The notes beneath the pieces were generated by a model, which worked only from the letters and a program-made list of their open reading frames with translations, was not told where the DNA came from and searched no databases. This document shows positions 1 to 8,690 of a stretch of 64,000 nt of DNA, one piece after another. The position numbers and the translations under genes are program-made. Position 1 is the first letter of the stretch. Every line of letters begins with the position of its first letter. Origin of the DNA: Archangium violaceum (GTDB lineage Bacteria; Myxococcota; Myxococcia; Myxococcales; Myxococcaceae); NCBI RefSeq assembly GCF_016859125.1, contig NZ_CP069338.1, positions 3,684,501 through 3,748,500 on the forward strand. Direction: 5' to 3'.

Positions 1-531
1 CGGGGTGTGTTCTTCCGCAGCACCCAGGAGGCCGTCCTGGCGATGAAGGGCGTGGCGGCGATGGCGGTCTGCCTGGAGGAGTGCGGTGGGGCGCGCGCCT
101 TCGTGGACTTCTTCGCCTACCCGACGAAGGACTTCCTGCGGGTGCTGAGGCGGGCGGCGTGGCTGCTGGGCGGGTCGGCCGGAGGCTTCGACGGGGCGAT
201 GCGGATGTTGGGGAACCTGGTGACGTCGGCGTTCCTGGGGAGCCTGTTGGGCAACACCATCCATGTGCTCTTCACGGGCACGCCGCGGCGGGTGCTGGAG
301 AACCTGCCCATGGCCTACAAGCTGATGATGCCGACGGGCGGTGGGCTCTCGGTGGTGTGGTTGGGGCACACGCGCTGCCGCATCATCTTCGAGCGGGACT
401 TCCTGCCGCGCTCGTATGTGGAGGGCTCGCTGGAAGCGCACCTGAAGAAGGCGGGGGCGCGCTCGCTGTGCATCACCGGGAGGCTGACGGGCTCGCTGTC
501 CAGCGAGTACGACGTGTCCTGGGAGCCGTGA
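1..531 (+). CDS. DUF2378 family protein, 5' truncated by window edge
   Basis: The reading frame is open from base 1, so the start codon probably lies upstream. The GTG at 7 is preceded in frame by Arg-Gly and falls in an 'RGVFFRS' segment that is usually internal in this family. The remaining ~175 residues contain the pattern of a myxobacteria-restricted family (TIGR02265/DUF2378), whose members are about 190 aa and have no known biochemical role: a compact alpha/beta domain ending in hydrophobic 'GGGLSVVWLGHTRC' and a basic 'IIFERDFLPRSYVEG' stretch. No signal peptide or catalytic motif is visible. It converges on the FMN oxidase gene with only 7 bp between the stops. Family assignment is from memory of the motif pattern and fairly confident; function is unknown. 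Confidence 0.7.
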   Translation, partial: RGVFFRSTQEAVLAMKGVAAMAVCLEECGGARAFVDFFAYPTKDFLRVLRRAAWLLGGSAGGFDGAMRMLGNLVTSAFLGSLLGNTIHVLFTGTPRRVLENLPMAYKLMMPTGGGLSVVWLGHTRCRIIFERDFLPRSYVEGSLEAHLKKAGARSLCITGRLTGSLSSEYDVSWEP

Positions 532-538
532 AGCGCGC

Positions 539-1573
539 TCAGGGCGCGCGGGGCGGGGCGAGCACGTCCGGGCCCACGGAGGAGACGCGGGACAGGCCGG
601 CGAGCGCGAGCGTGTGGGCGGTGTCCTCGCGCAGCGCCTCGAGCACCTGACGCACGCCGCCGGCGCCACCGGTGGCCAGTCCCCACAACACGGGCCTGCC
701 GAGGAGCACGGCGCGGGCCCCGAGGGCCAGGGCGCGCAGCACGTCGCGTCCGGAGCGCACGCCGCCATCGACGAGCACGGGAGCGCGGCCGGCGGTGGCG
801 GAGACGACCTCGGGGAGTGCGTCGGCGGTGGCGAGGGCGCCGTCGAGCTGCCGCCCGCCGTGGTTGGAGACGATGAGGCCGGAGGCGCCGTGGTGGAGGC
901 ACTCGAGAGCGTCATCGGCGCGCAGCACACCCTTGACGAGCACGGGCAGGCCGGAGTCCTCGCGCAGGCGGGAGATGTCGGCGAAGGTGACGTCGGGGGC
1001 CTGCTCGGCGAGCGCGCGGTGGGCGAGGCCCTCGAGGTTGGCGAGGAAGTCCTCGTCGGCGAGGGGGAGGGAGGAGTCACCGCGGTTGCGGCGCTTGCGG
1101 CCGACGTAGGGGGTGTCGGCGGTGAGGACGAGGGCGCGGGCTCCGGCGGCGGCGGCGCGTTGAACGAGGGAGCGGGTGAGGCCGCGGTCCCGGAAGACGT
1201 AGACCTGGAACCACCAGGGCCCGGCGAGGGAGGCGACGTCCTCGATGCGGCGCGAGGAGCGCGAGGAGAGGACGAGGAGGGAGCCTGCCTCACGGGTGCC
1301 CTGGGCGGTGGCGAGCTCGGCGTCGGGGTGGGCGAGCGAGTGGAAGGCGGTGGGGGCGACGAGGACGGGGGAGGAGAGCATCGAGCCCAGGAGCTCGGTG
1401 GAGGTGTCGACGGAGGACACGTCGCGCAGGACGCGAGGACGGAGGCGGAGGCGGGCCCAGGCGGCGGAGTTGTCGGCGAGGGTGGCCTCATCGCCGGAGC
1501 CGCCGGCGAAGTAGTCGAACACGACCTGTGGGAGCCGCTCGCGGGCCTGGGCCTCCAGCGCTTCGTAGAGCAT
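539..1573 (-). CDS. FMN-dependent alpha-hydroxy-acid oxidase/dehydrogenase
   Basis: 344 aa, the expected length for the family of glycolate oxidase, lactate oxidase and L-lactate dehydrogenase, which oxidise L-2-hydroxy acids to 2-oxo acids on FMN in a TIM barrel. Visible hallmarks are 'FDYFAGGSGDE' near residue 20 (N-terminal FMN-binding region), the 'LTADTPYVGRKRRN' strand, 'PVLVKGV' with the flavin-contacting Lys, the family signature 'SNHGGRQLD' with the catalytic His, and 'VLVDGGVRSGRDVLRALALGA' that binds the FMN phosphate. No membrane segment, so a soluble oxidase is more likely than a respiratory dehydrogenase. Substrate cannot be set from sequence. The gene stands alone, and a hairpin repeat lies just upstream of its start. 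Confidence 0.9.
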   Translation of the reverse strand: MLYEALEAQARERLPQVVFDYFAGGSGDEATLADNSAAWARLRLRPRVLRDVSSVDTSTELLGSMLSSPVLVAPTAFHSLAHPDAELATAQGTREAGSLLVLSSRSSRRIEDVASLAGPWWFQVYVFRDRGLTRSLVQRAAAAGARALVLTADTPYVGRKRRNRGDSSLPLADEDFLANLEGLAHRALAEQAPDVTFADISRLREDSGLPVLVKGVLRADDALECLHHGASGLIVSNHGGRQLDGALATADALPEVVSATAGRAPVLVDGGVRSGRDVLRALALGARAVLLGRPVLWGLATGGAGGVRQVLEALREDTAHTLALAGLSRVSSVGPDVLAPPRAP

Positions 1574-1595
1574 GGCCCGGGAGCTTACCTACACC

Positions 1596-1629
1596 CCCTC
1601 TCCCCCTGGGAGAGGGCCGGGGTGAGGGG
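1596..1629 (+). repeat. REP-like hairpin element, copy 1
   Basis: CCCTCTCCC and GGGAGAGGG form a perfect 9-bp stem (1596-1604 / 1608-1616) with a 3-base loop, followed by GC-rich sequence and 'ggggtgagggg'. The same module recurs at 31470, 60366, 60467 (inverted) and 63856. This copy lies between the start of the FMN oxidase gene and the end of the SPL gene. Confidence 0.8.
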
Positions 1630-1651
1630 ATGGGGGGCCCGACAGCGTCCC

Positions 1652-2755
1652 TCAGAACGCATAGCGCACGCGGCAGTACGGCATGCGCCGGGCGAGCAGC
1701 TGCTTGAACTCCTCGACGAGCCTGCCCTTGAAGCCCGTGCGGTAGCGCACGTTGGCGCCGCCGCCCTGGGACACCTTGGCCTCCTGGAGGTCCGGCCGCC
1801 ACAGCAGCTCCTCGGCCTTGGGGTGCCAGCGCAGGTTCACCTCGTGCAGGCGCTCGTTGTGGGTGAGGAAGATGACCTCGGCGGCGAGCTGCTCCTTCGC
1901 CTTGTCGCCGATGCCGTCATCCACCTGCTGGAAGAGCGCGTCGTACTCGGCCTGCCAGCCGTCGGTGACGACCACGGGCGAGAAGTTGAGGTGCACCTCG
2001 TAGCCGGCGGCCACGAAGTCGTCGATGGCGGCGATGCGCTCGGCGATGGGGCTGGTGCGCACGTCGAGCAGCTTCGCCTTCGTGTGTGGCATGAGGCTGA
2101 AGCGGATGCGCGTCTTGCCCCGGGGCGCGTACGCGAGCAGCTCGCGGTTCACCAGCTTGGTGGCGAACGAGCCCATGGCGTTGGGCAGCGTGGTGAAGAG
2201 CCGCACCAGGTCCCTCACGTTGTCACTGAGGCCCGCGTCGGCCGAGCAGTCGCTGTTGCAGCCGATGTCATACACCCAGTAGCGCGGGTCCACCGTGTTG
2301 GGCTCCGTCTTGGGCCCGAGCTTCCCGGCGTGGCGGCGGATGGCGGCCGTTAGCTGCTCGATGTTGACGAAGACGGTGACGGGGTTGGCGTACCCCTTGT
2401 GTCGCGGCACGTAGCAGTAGGCGCAGCTCATGACGCAGCCGTTGGCCGCCGAGGGGGGGATGAAGTCGGCGCTGCGTCCATTCGCCTCGAAGCTCATGGA
2501 CTTCTTCACACCCAGTACGAGGGTGCTGCCCTTGATGCGGTTCCACGCCTCGGCGTTGCCCTCGTTGCCGAAGAGGCCGGGGATGTTCCAGTGGGAGCGC
2601 ACCTCCACGCGCTCGGCGTCGGGGAAGCGCGCGAGGATGTCGCGACCGCGCGTGAAGCGCTCGACGTCGGGCTCCAGGTAGATGCGGGACACCTTCAGCA
2701 GCCGGTCAAGTGGACCGGAGGCCGGTGCTTCTGGGGGAAACAGGTCGAGGTTCAT
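1652..2755 (-). CDS. Spore photoproduct lyase-family radical SAM protein
   Basis: 367 aa from the ATG at 2755 (MNLDLFPPEAP). An in-frame extension to 2860 is possible but lacks protein-like composition. Radical SAM cluster motif CxxxCxxC is seen as 'CVMSCAYCYVPRHKGYANP', the form typical of spore photoproduct lyase (SplB), which cleaves the 5-thyminyl-5,6-dihydrothymine dimer in spore DNA with S-adenosylmethionine. Also visible: 'NIPGLFGNEGNAEAWNRIK', 'YDIGCNSDCSADAG', 'FSLMPHTKAKLLDVRTSPI' and 'VNLRWHPKAEELLWRP', all matching the SPL family layout. Myxobacteria form desiccation-resistant myxospores, so a DNA-repair role is reasonable but inferred. Divergent from the small membrane protein at 2863, sharing a 107-bp promoter region. 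Confidence 0.87.
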   Translation of the reverse strand: MNLDLFPPEAPASGPLDRLLKVSRIYLEPDVERFTRGRDILARFPDAERVEVRSHWNIPGLFGNEGNAEAWNRIKGSTLVLGVKKSMSFEANGRSADFIPPSAANGCVMSCAYCYVPRHKGYANPVTVFVNIEQLTAAIRRHAGKLGPKTEPNTVDPRYWVYDIGCNSDCSADAGLSDNVRDLVRLFTTLPNAMGSFATKLVNRELLAYAPRGKTRIRFSLMPHTKAKLLDVRTSPIAERIAAIDDFVAAGYEVHLNFSPVVVTDGWQAEYDALFQQVDDGIGDKAKEQLAAEVIFLTHNERLHEVNLRWHPKAEELLWRPDLQEAKVSQGGGANVRYRTGFKGRLVEEFKQLLARRMPYCRVRYAF

Positions 2756-2832
2756 CAGGAGTGGGTTTGGATGCGCCAGGAGCCATCGTGTTCCGGGGTC
2801 CCCGCGCTTGTTCCGGACGGTAGGGCATGGGC

Positions 2833-2838
2833 TAGAAT
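2833..2838 (+). promoter_or_regulatory. Candidate -10 element (TAGAAT) for the 2863 gene
   Basis: TAGAAT lies 24 bp upstream of the ATG at 2863, in a divergent intergenic region. The best upstream -35 match, TTGTTC at 2808-2813, is 19 bp away, longer than the usual 17, so this is a weak call. Confidence 0.3.
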
Positions 2839-2862
2839 GTCGACGAACCCACGGACGCACGC

Positions 2863-3180
2863 ATGCCCTCCAACGAGCCAGGAATGGTCATCGATCTCCA
2901 GAAGGAGCGGCTCCGCCGGGGCATGACGCGCTACCACCGCGAGCCCATCCAGACGTGGCGGCGGAAGGTGAAGCTGACGCTGGCGGCCACGGCCCTGTTG
3001 GGGCTGCTGGCGGGGCTGTTGCACATCGTCCTGGAGACGGGCGGCATGGAGGCGGGCGGGATGAGGGAGGAGTCCTCGGGCAACGAGTCTCCCTTCCGTC
3101 CCTCGCGTGTGGATCGGGAGGACGTGGCCGGGCCGGCCTGGTTCACCACCACGGGCGCGGGTCGCTCGGGAGGCCGGTGA
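2863..3180 (+). CDS. Small single-pass membrane protein, unknown function
   Basis: 105 aa. A basic cytoplasmic N-terminus (residues 1-34, with 'LQKERLRRGMTRYHREP' and 'WRRKVK') precedes one hydrophobic helix, 'LTLAATALLGLLAGLLHIVL' (about 36-55), followed by a hydrophilic, Gly/Glu/Arg-rich tail. The topology suggests an inner-membrane protein with an external tail of ~50 residues. I do not recognise a family. It precedes the L,D-transpeptidase gene by 38 bp on the same strand, so the two may be co-transcribed and the protein may act at the cell envelope. It is divergent from the SPL gene. Confidence 0.6.
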   Translation: MPSNEPGMVIDLQKERLRRGMTRYHREPIQTWRRKVKLTLAATALLGLLAGLLHIVLETGGMEAGGMREESSGNESPFRPSRVDREDVAGPAWFTTTGAGRSGGR

Positions 3181-3218
3181 GAGGGAACGGCGAAGGGCGC
3201 CGGGGCGTCCACGGGGGC

Positions 3219-3941
3219 ATGACGAGACTGCTCTTCCTCTGGGGATTGCTGGCGGCGTTCACGGTCCGGGCACAGGACAGGGTGGCGGAGGCGCGCCGGG
3301 CGAAGGAGCGCGTGGTGGCGGACACCTTCGCGGCGGCGGGTGTCTCCTGGCCGCCCGGCGAGCTCTATGTCCGGGCCTTCAAGCAGGAGCGGGAGCTGGA
3401 GGTCTGGGCGGGCGAGAGGGGCCGGCCCCTGCGCAAGGTGAGGACGTTCCCCTTCTGCGCGGCCTCGGGGGACGTGGGCCCCAAGCGGCGCGAGGGGGAT
3501 GCACAGGTCCCCGAGGGCTTCTACACGCTGGACCGGTTCAACCCGCGCAGCCAGTTCCACCTGTCCCTGCGCGTGAGCTACCCGAACGCCGCGGACCAGA
3601 AGCGGGGCCCGCCGCCGCTGGGCGGTAACATCTACATCCATGGCGACTGCGTGAGCATCGGCTGCATCGCCCTCCAGGACGGTCCCATCGAGGAGCTGTA
3701 CCTGATGGTGTGGGAGGCGCGGGCGCGGATGAAGCGGGACGTGCCCATCCACATCTTCCCCAGCCGGCTGGACGCGCGGGGCCTGGCCGCGCTGGAGAAG
3801 CACCCGAGGGCCACGCCGGAGCTCCTCGCCTTCTGGCGCGCTCTGGAGCCGGGCTGGCGCCTCTTCGAGGAGACGCGGCGTCCGCCCCGGGTGTCCGTGG
3901 ACCCGAGGACGGGCACCTATTCCGTCAAACCCGGGCGGTAA
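3219..3941 (+). CDS. Secreted L,D-transpeptidase (YkuD domain)
   Basis: 240 aa from the ATG at 3219. Residues 1-18 (MTRLLFLWGLLAAFTVRA) form a signal peptide cleaved before Gln-Asp. The catalytic YkuD motif HxxxxSxGCxxL is intact as 'IHGDCVSIGCIAL', nucleophile Cys at about residue 149. Such enzymes form 3-3 cross-links in peptidoglycan or attach or release proteins from it. The arrangement 'LYVRAFKQERELEVWAGE' ... 'EGFYTLDRFNPRSQFHLSLRVSYPN' resembles the YafK/ErfK-like murein L,D-transpeptidase subgroup rather than the LysM-bearing type; no LysM or PG-binding domain is present. The last ~70 residues are a family-specific tail. Likely periplasmic envelope remodelling. Confidence 0.88.
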   Translation: MTRLLFLWGLLAAFTVRAQDRVAEARRAKERVVADTFAAAGVSWPPGELYVRAFKQERELEVWAGERGRPLRKVRTFPFCAASGDVGPKRREGDAQVPEGFYTLDRFNPRSQFHLSLRVSYPNAADQKRGPPPLGGNIYIHGDCVSIGCIALQDGPIEELYLMVWEARARMKRDVPIHIFPSRLDARGLAALEKHPRATPELLAFWRALEPGWRLFEETRRPPRVSVDPRTGTYSVKPGR

Positions 3942-4064
3942 CGGTTGGGGGGTAGTAGGGGTTGGCTCTCTTGAAGGGCGAGTGTGGGCCAGGGAACGCC
4001 GGGAGCCAGGCCGGCATACCGGGCGGAGGAATGACCTGCGAGCCTGGGTGCGCGAGGGAGACAC

Positions 4065-4910
4065 ATGGAGAAGCACGTCTTCGGTTCCACGGGGGTAGCG
4101 GTGCCGGTGCTCGGGCAGGGCACCTGGCAGATGGAAGAGGATGACCGGGCGGGTGCCATCCGGGCGCTCCAGGTGGGGTTGGACCTGGGGTTGACGCACG
4201 TGGACACGGCGGAGCTGTACGGCTACGGCGAGGTGGAGGAACTGGTGGCCGAGGCGCTCGCCGGGCGGCGCCACGAGGTGTTCCTGGTGTCCAAGGTGAT
4301 GCCCAACAACGCCACCTACGAGGGCACCCTCCAGGCCTGCGAGCGCAGCTTGAAGCGGCTGGGGACGGATTGGCTGGACTGCTACCTGCTGCACTGGCCG
4401 GGGCCGCACCCGCTGGAGGACACCCTGCGCGCCTTCGAGCGGCTGCGGACGGATGGGAAGATCCGCTCCTGGGGGGTGAGCAACTTCGACGTGGACGACC
4501 TGGAGGAGGCGCTGGCCATCGCCGGGCCGGGACGCATCGCGTGCAACCAGGTGCTCTACCACTTGAGGGAGCGGTACATCGAGCACCGGGTGCTGCCGTG
4601 GTGCGAGCGGCACGGGGTGGCGCTGGTGGGCTACAGCCCGTTCGGCAGCGGCGACTTCCCGGAGCCCGACAGCGCGGACGGGCGGGTGCTTGCGGAGGTG
4701 GCGCGGGCGCACGGGGCCACGCCGCGTCAGGTGGCGCTCGCCTTCCTGTCGAGGAAGCGCCCGCTCTTCACCATCCCCAAGGCCAGCCACGAGGCGCACA
4801 CCCGAGACAACGCGGCGGCGGCCCGGATGCGGCTGACGGCGGAGGAGCTGGCCCGGCTGGACGCCGCCTTTCCCCCGGGTCCGGCGCAGCGGGATCTGCC
4901 CGTCGTGTAG
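4065..4910 (+). CDS. Aldo/keto reductase
   Basis: 281 aa (ATG 4065), a normal length for the NAD(P)H-dependent aldo/keto reductase TIM-barrel family. The catalytic tetrad is visible: Asp and Tyr in 'HVDTAELYGYGEVEE', Lys in 'VFLVSKVMPNN', and His in 'CYLLHWPGPHP'. Further family segments are 'IRSWGVSNFDVDDLEEAL', 'CNQVLYHLRER' and the cofactor-binding C-terminal stretch 'LFTIPKASHEAHTRDN'. It probably reduces small aldehydes or ketones in the cytosol; the substrate is unknown. Similar to the YeaE/2,5-diketo-gluconate reductase-like group. Preceded by 123 bp of non-coding sequence, so probably monocistronic. Confidence 0.92.
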   Translation: MEKHVFGSTGVAVPVLGQGTWQMEEDDRAGAIRALQVGLDLGLTHVDTAELYGYGEVEELVAEALAGRRHEVFLVSKVMPNNATYEGTLQACERSLKRLGTDWLDCYLLHWPGPHPLEDTLRAFERLRTDGKIRSWGVSNFDVDDLEEALAIAGPGRIACNQVLYHLRERYIEHRVLPWCERHGVALVGYSPFGSGDFPEPDSADGRVLAEVARAHGATPRQVALAFLSRKRPLFTIPKASHEAHTRDNAAAARMRLTAEELARLDAAFPPGPAQRDLPVV

Positions 4911-5035
4911 GGAGAGGTGACTGCGAGTCCGGGGGAAGCAGGCGGGCGGGCCAACGCCATCATTGGGGGATGCGCGGTGTCTGATACCGTGCGCGGACGG
5001 GCTGGGGGCGGGTCCCCTGGGCCGTGGTCGCGCAC

Positions 5036-6517
5036 ATGGACATCTTCCTCCGCTCTCCCGCAGTCCAGGAGAACTACCACGAGCACCTGTTGACGCGCGG
5101 GCCGGTCCGGCTGCGCCAGTTGGCGATCATCGCGCTGGTGGCCTCGCCGGTGCTGTTTGGCTTGGACCTGCTGTACGTGATGGCGGTGAAGGGGGGCGAG
5201 ATGCACCTGGGCGAGCTCGCGCTGGCGCGGCTGCCCTGGATGCTGGTGCCGCTGGTGGTGTGGACGTCGCGGGGGCTGTTGAGCCTGACGGCGCTGCCCA
5301 GGGTGATGTTCTGGGCCACGGCGCTGTACGCCATCGGCAACGAGTGGACCTTCTACCAGATTGGGACGGCGGGCTCGGGCTACCACGCGGTGATGGTGTT
5401 CCTGAACGTGCTCACGGGGCCGTCGGTGCTGCCGGTGGGCCGGTGGGCGCGCTTCGGCTTCTACGGGCTGCTGGCGTTGGCGCACCTGGTGTTCGACGCG
5501 TGGCTGTCGAGCGCGTCGCTGGCGAGCATGGTGATGATGGACATCACCCTGCTGCTGGGGACGTTGGCGGTGGGCTTCCTGCTGGAGGCGTTGCACAGCG
5601 GGCACCGGCGGCAGTTCCACTTGAGGCGGGACATGCTGCGCGCGCTGCGCGAGCTGGAGGCGTCGCGGGGCAAGGTGGTGGAGACGGGGCGGACGCTGGC
5701 GGGCTCGGCGCAGGTGCTCTCGTCGACCATCGCGGAGATGTCGCAGCAGGCGTCGCACGTGCGCACGGCGGCGCTGCGGATCGCCACGGCGAGCGAGCAG
5801 ATGGCGAGCGCGGCGGGGGCGCTGTTCCGGCACTCGCGGGCGAGCGCCACGCAGGCCGAGGAGGCGCAGCGCTACACGGGCGAGGTGGACACGCTCATCA
5901 GCGGGATGGAGACGAGCCTGTCGGCGATTGGCCAGGCGGTGGGGCGCAGCGCGCAGAGCGTGCAGAAGCTGGAGGAGAGCTCCGAGCGCATCCACGGCTT
6001 CGTGGAGACCATCCAGGAGATGGCGGCGGCGACGAACATGCTGGCGCTCAACGCGGGAATCGAAGCGGCGCGAGCGGGGGACCACGGGCGGGGCTTCGCT
6101 GTGGTGGCGAAGGAAGTGGGCAAGCTGGCCGAGGAGTCGGGGCGCAGCTCGGCGCGGATTGGCGAGGTGGTGGGCGGGGTGACGCGGCAGATGACGGACA
6201 CGCTGCAGGCGGTGGGGCACATCCGCGAGACGACGGAGCGCTTCACCCCGGTGCTGGAGTCGGCGCGCACGACGCTGCGCTCCATCCGCGAAATCGTGTT
6301 GCAGAACCAGAAGCTGATGGAGAAGAGCTCGGGAGAGGCGGAGCGTCAGGCGGAGCAGACGACGCACATCTCCCAGGGCTGCGCGACGTTGCTGGAGCTG
6401 GTGGACACGTACGCGCAGATGGGCACGGACGTGGCGGCCACGGCGCTGCAGCTCGGGAAGATGGCGGAGGAGCTGCGCAAGCTCCTGCCCGAGGAGGAGC
6501 GGACCGCGAAGCCCTGA
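5036..6517 (+). CDS. Methyl-accepting chemotaxis protein with multi-helix membrane N-terminus
   Basis: 493 aa from ATG 5036 (an in-frame GTG at 5024 adds four residues). Residues ~20-195 hold about six hydrophobic helices, for example '[20 protein letters not shown]', '[16 protein letters not shown]', '[12 protein letters not shown]' and '[19 protein letters not shown]', without a large periplasmic ligand domain. The rest is a long coiled coil ending in the MCP signalling tip '[21 protein letters not shown]' followed by '[16 protein letters not shown]', which docks CheA/CheW. There is no recognisable HAMP. The receptor may sense a membrane-borne or intracellular cue. No che genes are adjacent, so it is probably an orphan receptor feeding one of the several Che systems myxobacteria carry. 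Confidence 0.9.
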   Translation: MDIFLRSPAVQENYHEHLLTRGPVRLRQLAIIALVASPVLFGLDLLYVMAVKGGEMHLGELALARLPWMLVPLVVWTSRGLLSLTALPRVMFWATALYAIGNEWTFYQIGTAGSGYHAVMVFLNVLTGPSVLPVGRWARFGFYGLLALAHLVFDAWLSSASLASMVMMDITLLLGTLAVGFLLEALHSGHRRQFHLRRDMLRALRELEASRGKVVETGRTLAGSAQVLSSTIAEMSQQASHVRTAALRIATASEQMASAAGALFRHSRASATQAEEAQRYTGEVDTLISGMETSLSAIGQAVGRSAQSVQKLEESSERIHGFVETIQEMAAATNMLALNAGIEAARAGDHGRGFAVVAKEVGKLAEESGRSSARIGEVVGGVTRQMTDTLQAVGHIRETTERFTPVLESARTTLRSIREIVLQNQKLMEKSSGEAERQAEQTTHISQGCATLLELVDTYAQMGTDVAATALQLGKMAEELRKLLPEEERTAKP

Positions 6518-6580
6518 TTCCCAGGTTCGGTTGTCGGGTATCGGGGCGGTGATGGGCCACCGGGTTCATCACCCCTCGTC

Positions 6581-7195
6581 TCAACGTTCGAGGATGGCGA
6601 GGTCTTGCGGCGTCAAGCCGGGGTTCACCTCCACGAGCCAGAACTCGCCGGGGGAAAGATAGGCGATCTCGAGCAGGTGGCTGCGCTGCGGCAGGTGCGT
6701 GGCGAGCTCTTCGGCGAAGGCTGTCAGCTGGGGCAGGGCCGCCGCGAAGCTCTGTGCCGACTGGCCGCGCAGACAGGAGCTGAGGCGGCGGCATTCCCTT
6801 GGGTTGGCGAGGAATCGCACCTCGCTGACCTCGGAATAGTCCACGTACGGTGACAGGTGTAGCCGCAAGGGCAGACCGGTCTCGAGCCAGGCGCGCGCGG
6901 CGAGGCGTTGGGGCCTGGTGGGGCATTTGAGCAACCGCTCCACCACCTCACGGATGTTCACGCCTTCGTAGATGACTCCCAGCGCCCCTGCGTCACGCCA
7001 GCTCTTGATTCCCAGCTTGGGAACCAGGGCCCGCGGAGCGGGAAGATCGAGGCTCGTGGGCAATGACAGCTGGAATCCCTCTCCGAGCGGCGCGACGGGC
7101 GCCGAGAGGACAGGCGGCGCCAGATAGGCCTTCTGGACTCGTCCGGGCAGGCGGTCGAATTCGACCGCCTGGAGCTTCTCGTAGACGTGTACCAT
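6581..7195 (-). CDS. D123/ATP-grasp-like protein at the end of the T6SS effector cluster
   Basis: 204 aa (ATG 7195). The C-terminus 'LLEIAYLSPGEFWLVEVNPG' looks like the metal-binding acidic strand of ATP-grasp proteins of the D123 (CDC123) type. Upstream 'YVDYSEVSEVRFLANPRECR' resembles the conserved E-x-R-x-F segment of that fold, and 'PKLGIKSWRDAGALGVIYEG' could be the N-terminal phosphate-binding part. The similarity is from motif recall only and needs a profile search. It is the last gene of the minus-strand cluster, 35 bp after the SUKH gene, so it may be an accessory immunity factor or a modifier of a toxin target. Confidence 0.4.
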   Translation of the reverse strand: MVHVYEKLQAVEFDRLPGRVQKAYLAPPVLSAPVAPLGEGFQLSLPTSLDLPAPRALVPKLGIKSWRDAGALGVIYEGVNIREVVERLLKCPTRPQRLAARAWLETGLPLRLHLSPYVDYSEVSEVRFLANPRECRRLSSCLRGQSAQSFAAALPQLTAFAEELATHLPQRSHLLEIAYLSPGEFWLVEVNPGLTPQDLAILER

Positions 7196-7230
7196 GAGGT
7201 CAGCTCATGTCCGTGCTTCGTTGTACCGGC

Positions 7231-7749
7231 TCATGACCGGAGCCCATCGATGAATGCCTGGAAATCCTCGGCGACGAAACCCAACCAGGTATTGTCCTCC
7301 GTACCCCAAGCCCATTCCTTTGCAGTCCAGTACCAGATGCGGCCTGGGTGTTCTCCCATCTCCAGCAGGAGCATTCCCTGCCCCGCGTCGTTGCCTACCG
7401 GCAGGAAGTTCGCGGGGAACTTGGGAAAGTCCTCGTCCTCCTCATCCTCGGCTTGCTTCGTGGTGCAGATGTGGTGGGCCTTGATGATCCTGTCGGGTTC
7501 GAACAGGAACGCGATATCGCCCTGGCGGAGCTCCTTCCGGTCGGGAAAGGCGATGGTGTAATCGAACAGGCAGCGCATCCCCGGAACGTCGTCGAAGACG
7601 ACGAAGCCAAACCGGGTCACGAACTCCACATAGGGAGCTGGAAGAGACAAACCGAATCTGGCTTCGAGCCGGGTGATGTCAGCGGCCGTTGCCTTGGGAT
7701 AGCCGCGCTTGTTCCAATGGGACTGCATGGCTTCTGGTATCTGGAACAT
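7231..7749 (-). CDS. SMI1/KNR4 (SUKH) family protein, probable immunity protein
   Basis: 172 aa. SUKH fold signatures: N-terminal 'DITRLEARFGLSLPAPYVEF' (the classic 'lE..lg..LP..y..f' helix pair), the central 'FLPVGNDAGQGMLLLEM', and C-terminal 'WGTEDNTWLGFVAEDFQAFIDGL'. SUKH proteins are the commonest immunity proteins of bacterial nuclease toxins. This gene starts 12 bp after the stop of the HNH-type toxin gene on the same strand, the usual toxin-immunity order, so it most probably neutralises that nuclease in the cytoplasm. A run 'EDEEDEDF' gives a strongly acidic patch, which fits mimicry of nucleic acid. Confidence 0.88.
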   Translation of the reverse strand: MFQIPEAMQSHWNKRGYPKATAADITRLEARFGLSLPAPYVEFVTRFGFVVFDDVPGMRCLFDYTIAFPDRKELRQGDIAFLFEPDRIIKAHHICTTKQAEDEEDEDFPKFPANFLPVGNDAGQGMLLLEMGEHPGRIWYWTAKEWAWGTEDNTWLGFVAEDFQAFIDGLRS

Positions 7750-7761
7750 ACTGACCTTGCT

Positions 7762-8673
7762 TCAGAAGAGTTCGTTGTTCACCATCGAGTTTCCGCCCGT
7801 ATGCGCGACCCCTCCCGCTTGCACATCATGGAGGGCGCGAGGGACGTAGCCCACCTCACCACTCTCGAAATGGTGCAGGACATAGTCCTTGCTGGACGGG
7901 GGCTCCCACGCCGGGTTGTTCTCACGCATCATGGCCTTGAGTCGATCGCCATCGATTTTCGCGTCTCCGCTGACCTCCCAGAGGTTGTGTTTTCCACCTT
8001 CGACATACTTGTCGAAGTTCGGTGCTCCATCCCGGAACTCGAGCTGCTTGACCTCGGTCCCGTCAGGTAGCTTCTTGGGCTCGGTGAACTCGAAGATTCC
8101 ATTTCCGTCCGCCGGTTGCTTGCCATCGGGGGTACGCCATCTGCCGTTCTCGCCGCTCTTGGGCATGTGGCGACGGCGATTCTCGCCTTTGTCTCCCTTG
8201 AGCTTCTTGCAGTCCTCGCAGCCAGGGGTCTTCTTCTTGGCATCCTGCATGGCCTGCTGAACACGCTCCAGGGCCTTCTTGCGCGCAGCGGCCACCTGCT
8301 CGAGGCTGAGGCCCCTTTGCTTCAAGGCTTGAGCACTCGCCTTCGCGAGGTTGTCGCCCGCCTTCAGCATCGCCTCCAATGCCTTGGCCGTCCGGGGGGC
8401 GTACTTGGCGATCTTGATGGGTTTGGCCAGGGCATCGCCTACATAGGGCACCATTCCCCCTAGGGACAGAAGTGCCCCCAGGGCATCGCCCTGGGCCGCG
8501 GAAAGCACGAAGCCCACGGCATCGCTCGTGGGGGTTGGATCGAAGATACCGATGATGTCCGCGGAAACGGAGGCCTTCTCGAGCGCGGACATGTTCGCGG
8601 CTTCGCTCTTGAAACGTTCCCAGACATTCTGGCGCAACTGTTCGGAGAGGGCATCATTGTAGGCCTCGGTCAT
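7762..8673 (-). CDS. Polymorphic toxin with C-terminal HNH/Endonuclease VII-type domain
   Basis: 303 aa from ATG 8673, with GGGGGG a few bases upstream; a GTG at 8703 would overlap the previous stop. Residues ~25-110 carry the pre-toxin segment common in contact-dependent toxins ('FDPTPTSDAVGFVLSAAQGD', 'LSLGGMVPYVGDALAKPIKI'). Next comes a Lys/Gln-rich coiled region, a CxxC pair ('GCEDCKKL'), and a C-terminal domain with 'YVLHHFESGEVGYVPRALHD' and 'GGVAHTGGN', the His-His plus later His arrangement of HNH/EndoVII toxins of the LHH/GHH type. It probably cuts DNA in target cells. Lies in the T6SS cluster, directly before a SUKH gene. Subfamily and catalytic residues are inferred. Confidence 0.75.
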   Translation of the reverse strand: MTEAYNDALSEQLRQNVWERFKSEAANMSALEKASVSADIIGIFDPTPTSDAVGFVLSAAQGDALGALLSLGGMVPYVGDALAKPIKIAKYAPRTAKALEAMLKAGDNLAKASAQALKQRGLSLEQVAAARKKALERVQQAMQDAKKKTPGCEDCKKLKGDKGENRRRHMPKSGENGRWRTPDGKQPADGNGIFEFTEPKKLPDGTEVKQLEFRDGAPNFDKYVEGGKHNLWEVSGDAKIDGDRLKAMMRENNPAWEPPSSKDYVLHHFESGEVGYVPRALHDVQAGGVAHTGGNSMVNNELF

Positions 8674-8690
8674 GCGTCGAGCCCCCCGTG

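Noticed and set aside
2931-4799. Long minus-strand open frame opposite the transpeptidase and aldo/keto reductase genes
   Set aside because: Its product is rich in Arg, Pro, Gln and His with no domain, as expected for an antisense shadow in a GC-rich genome.
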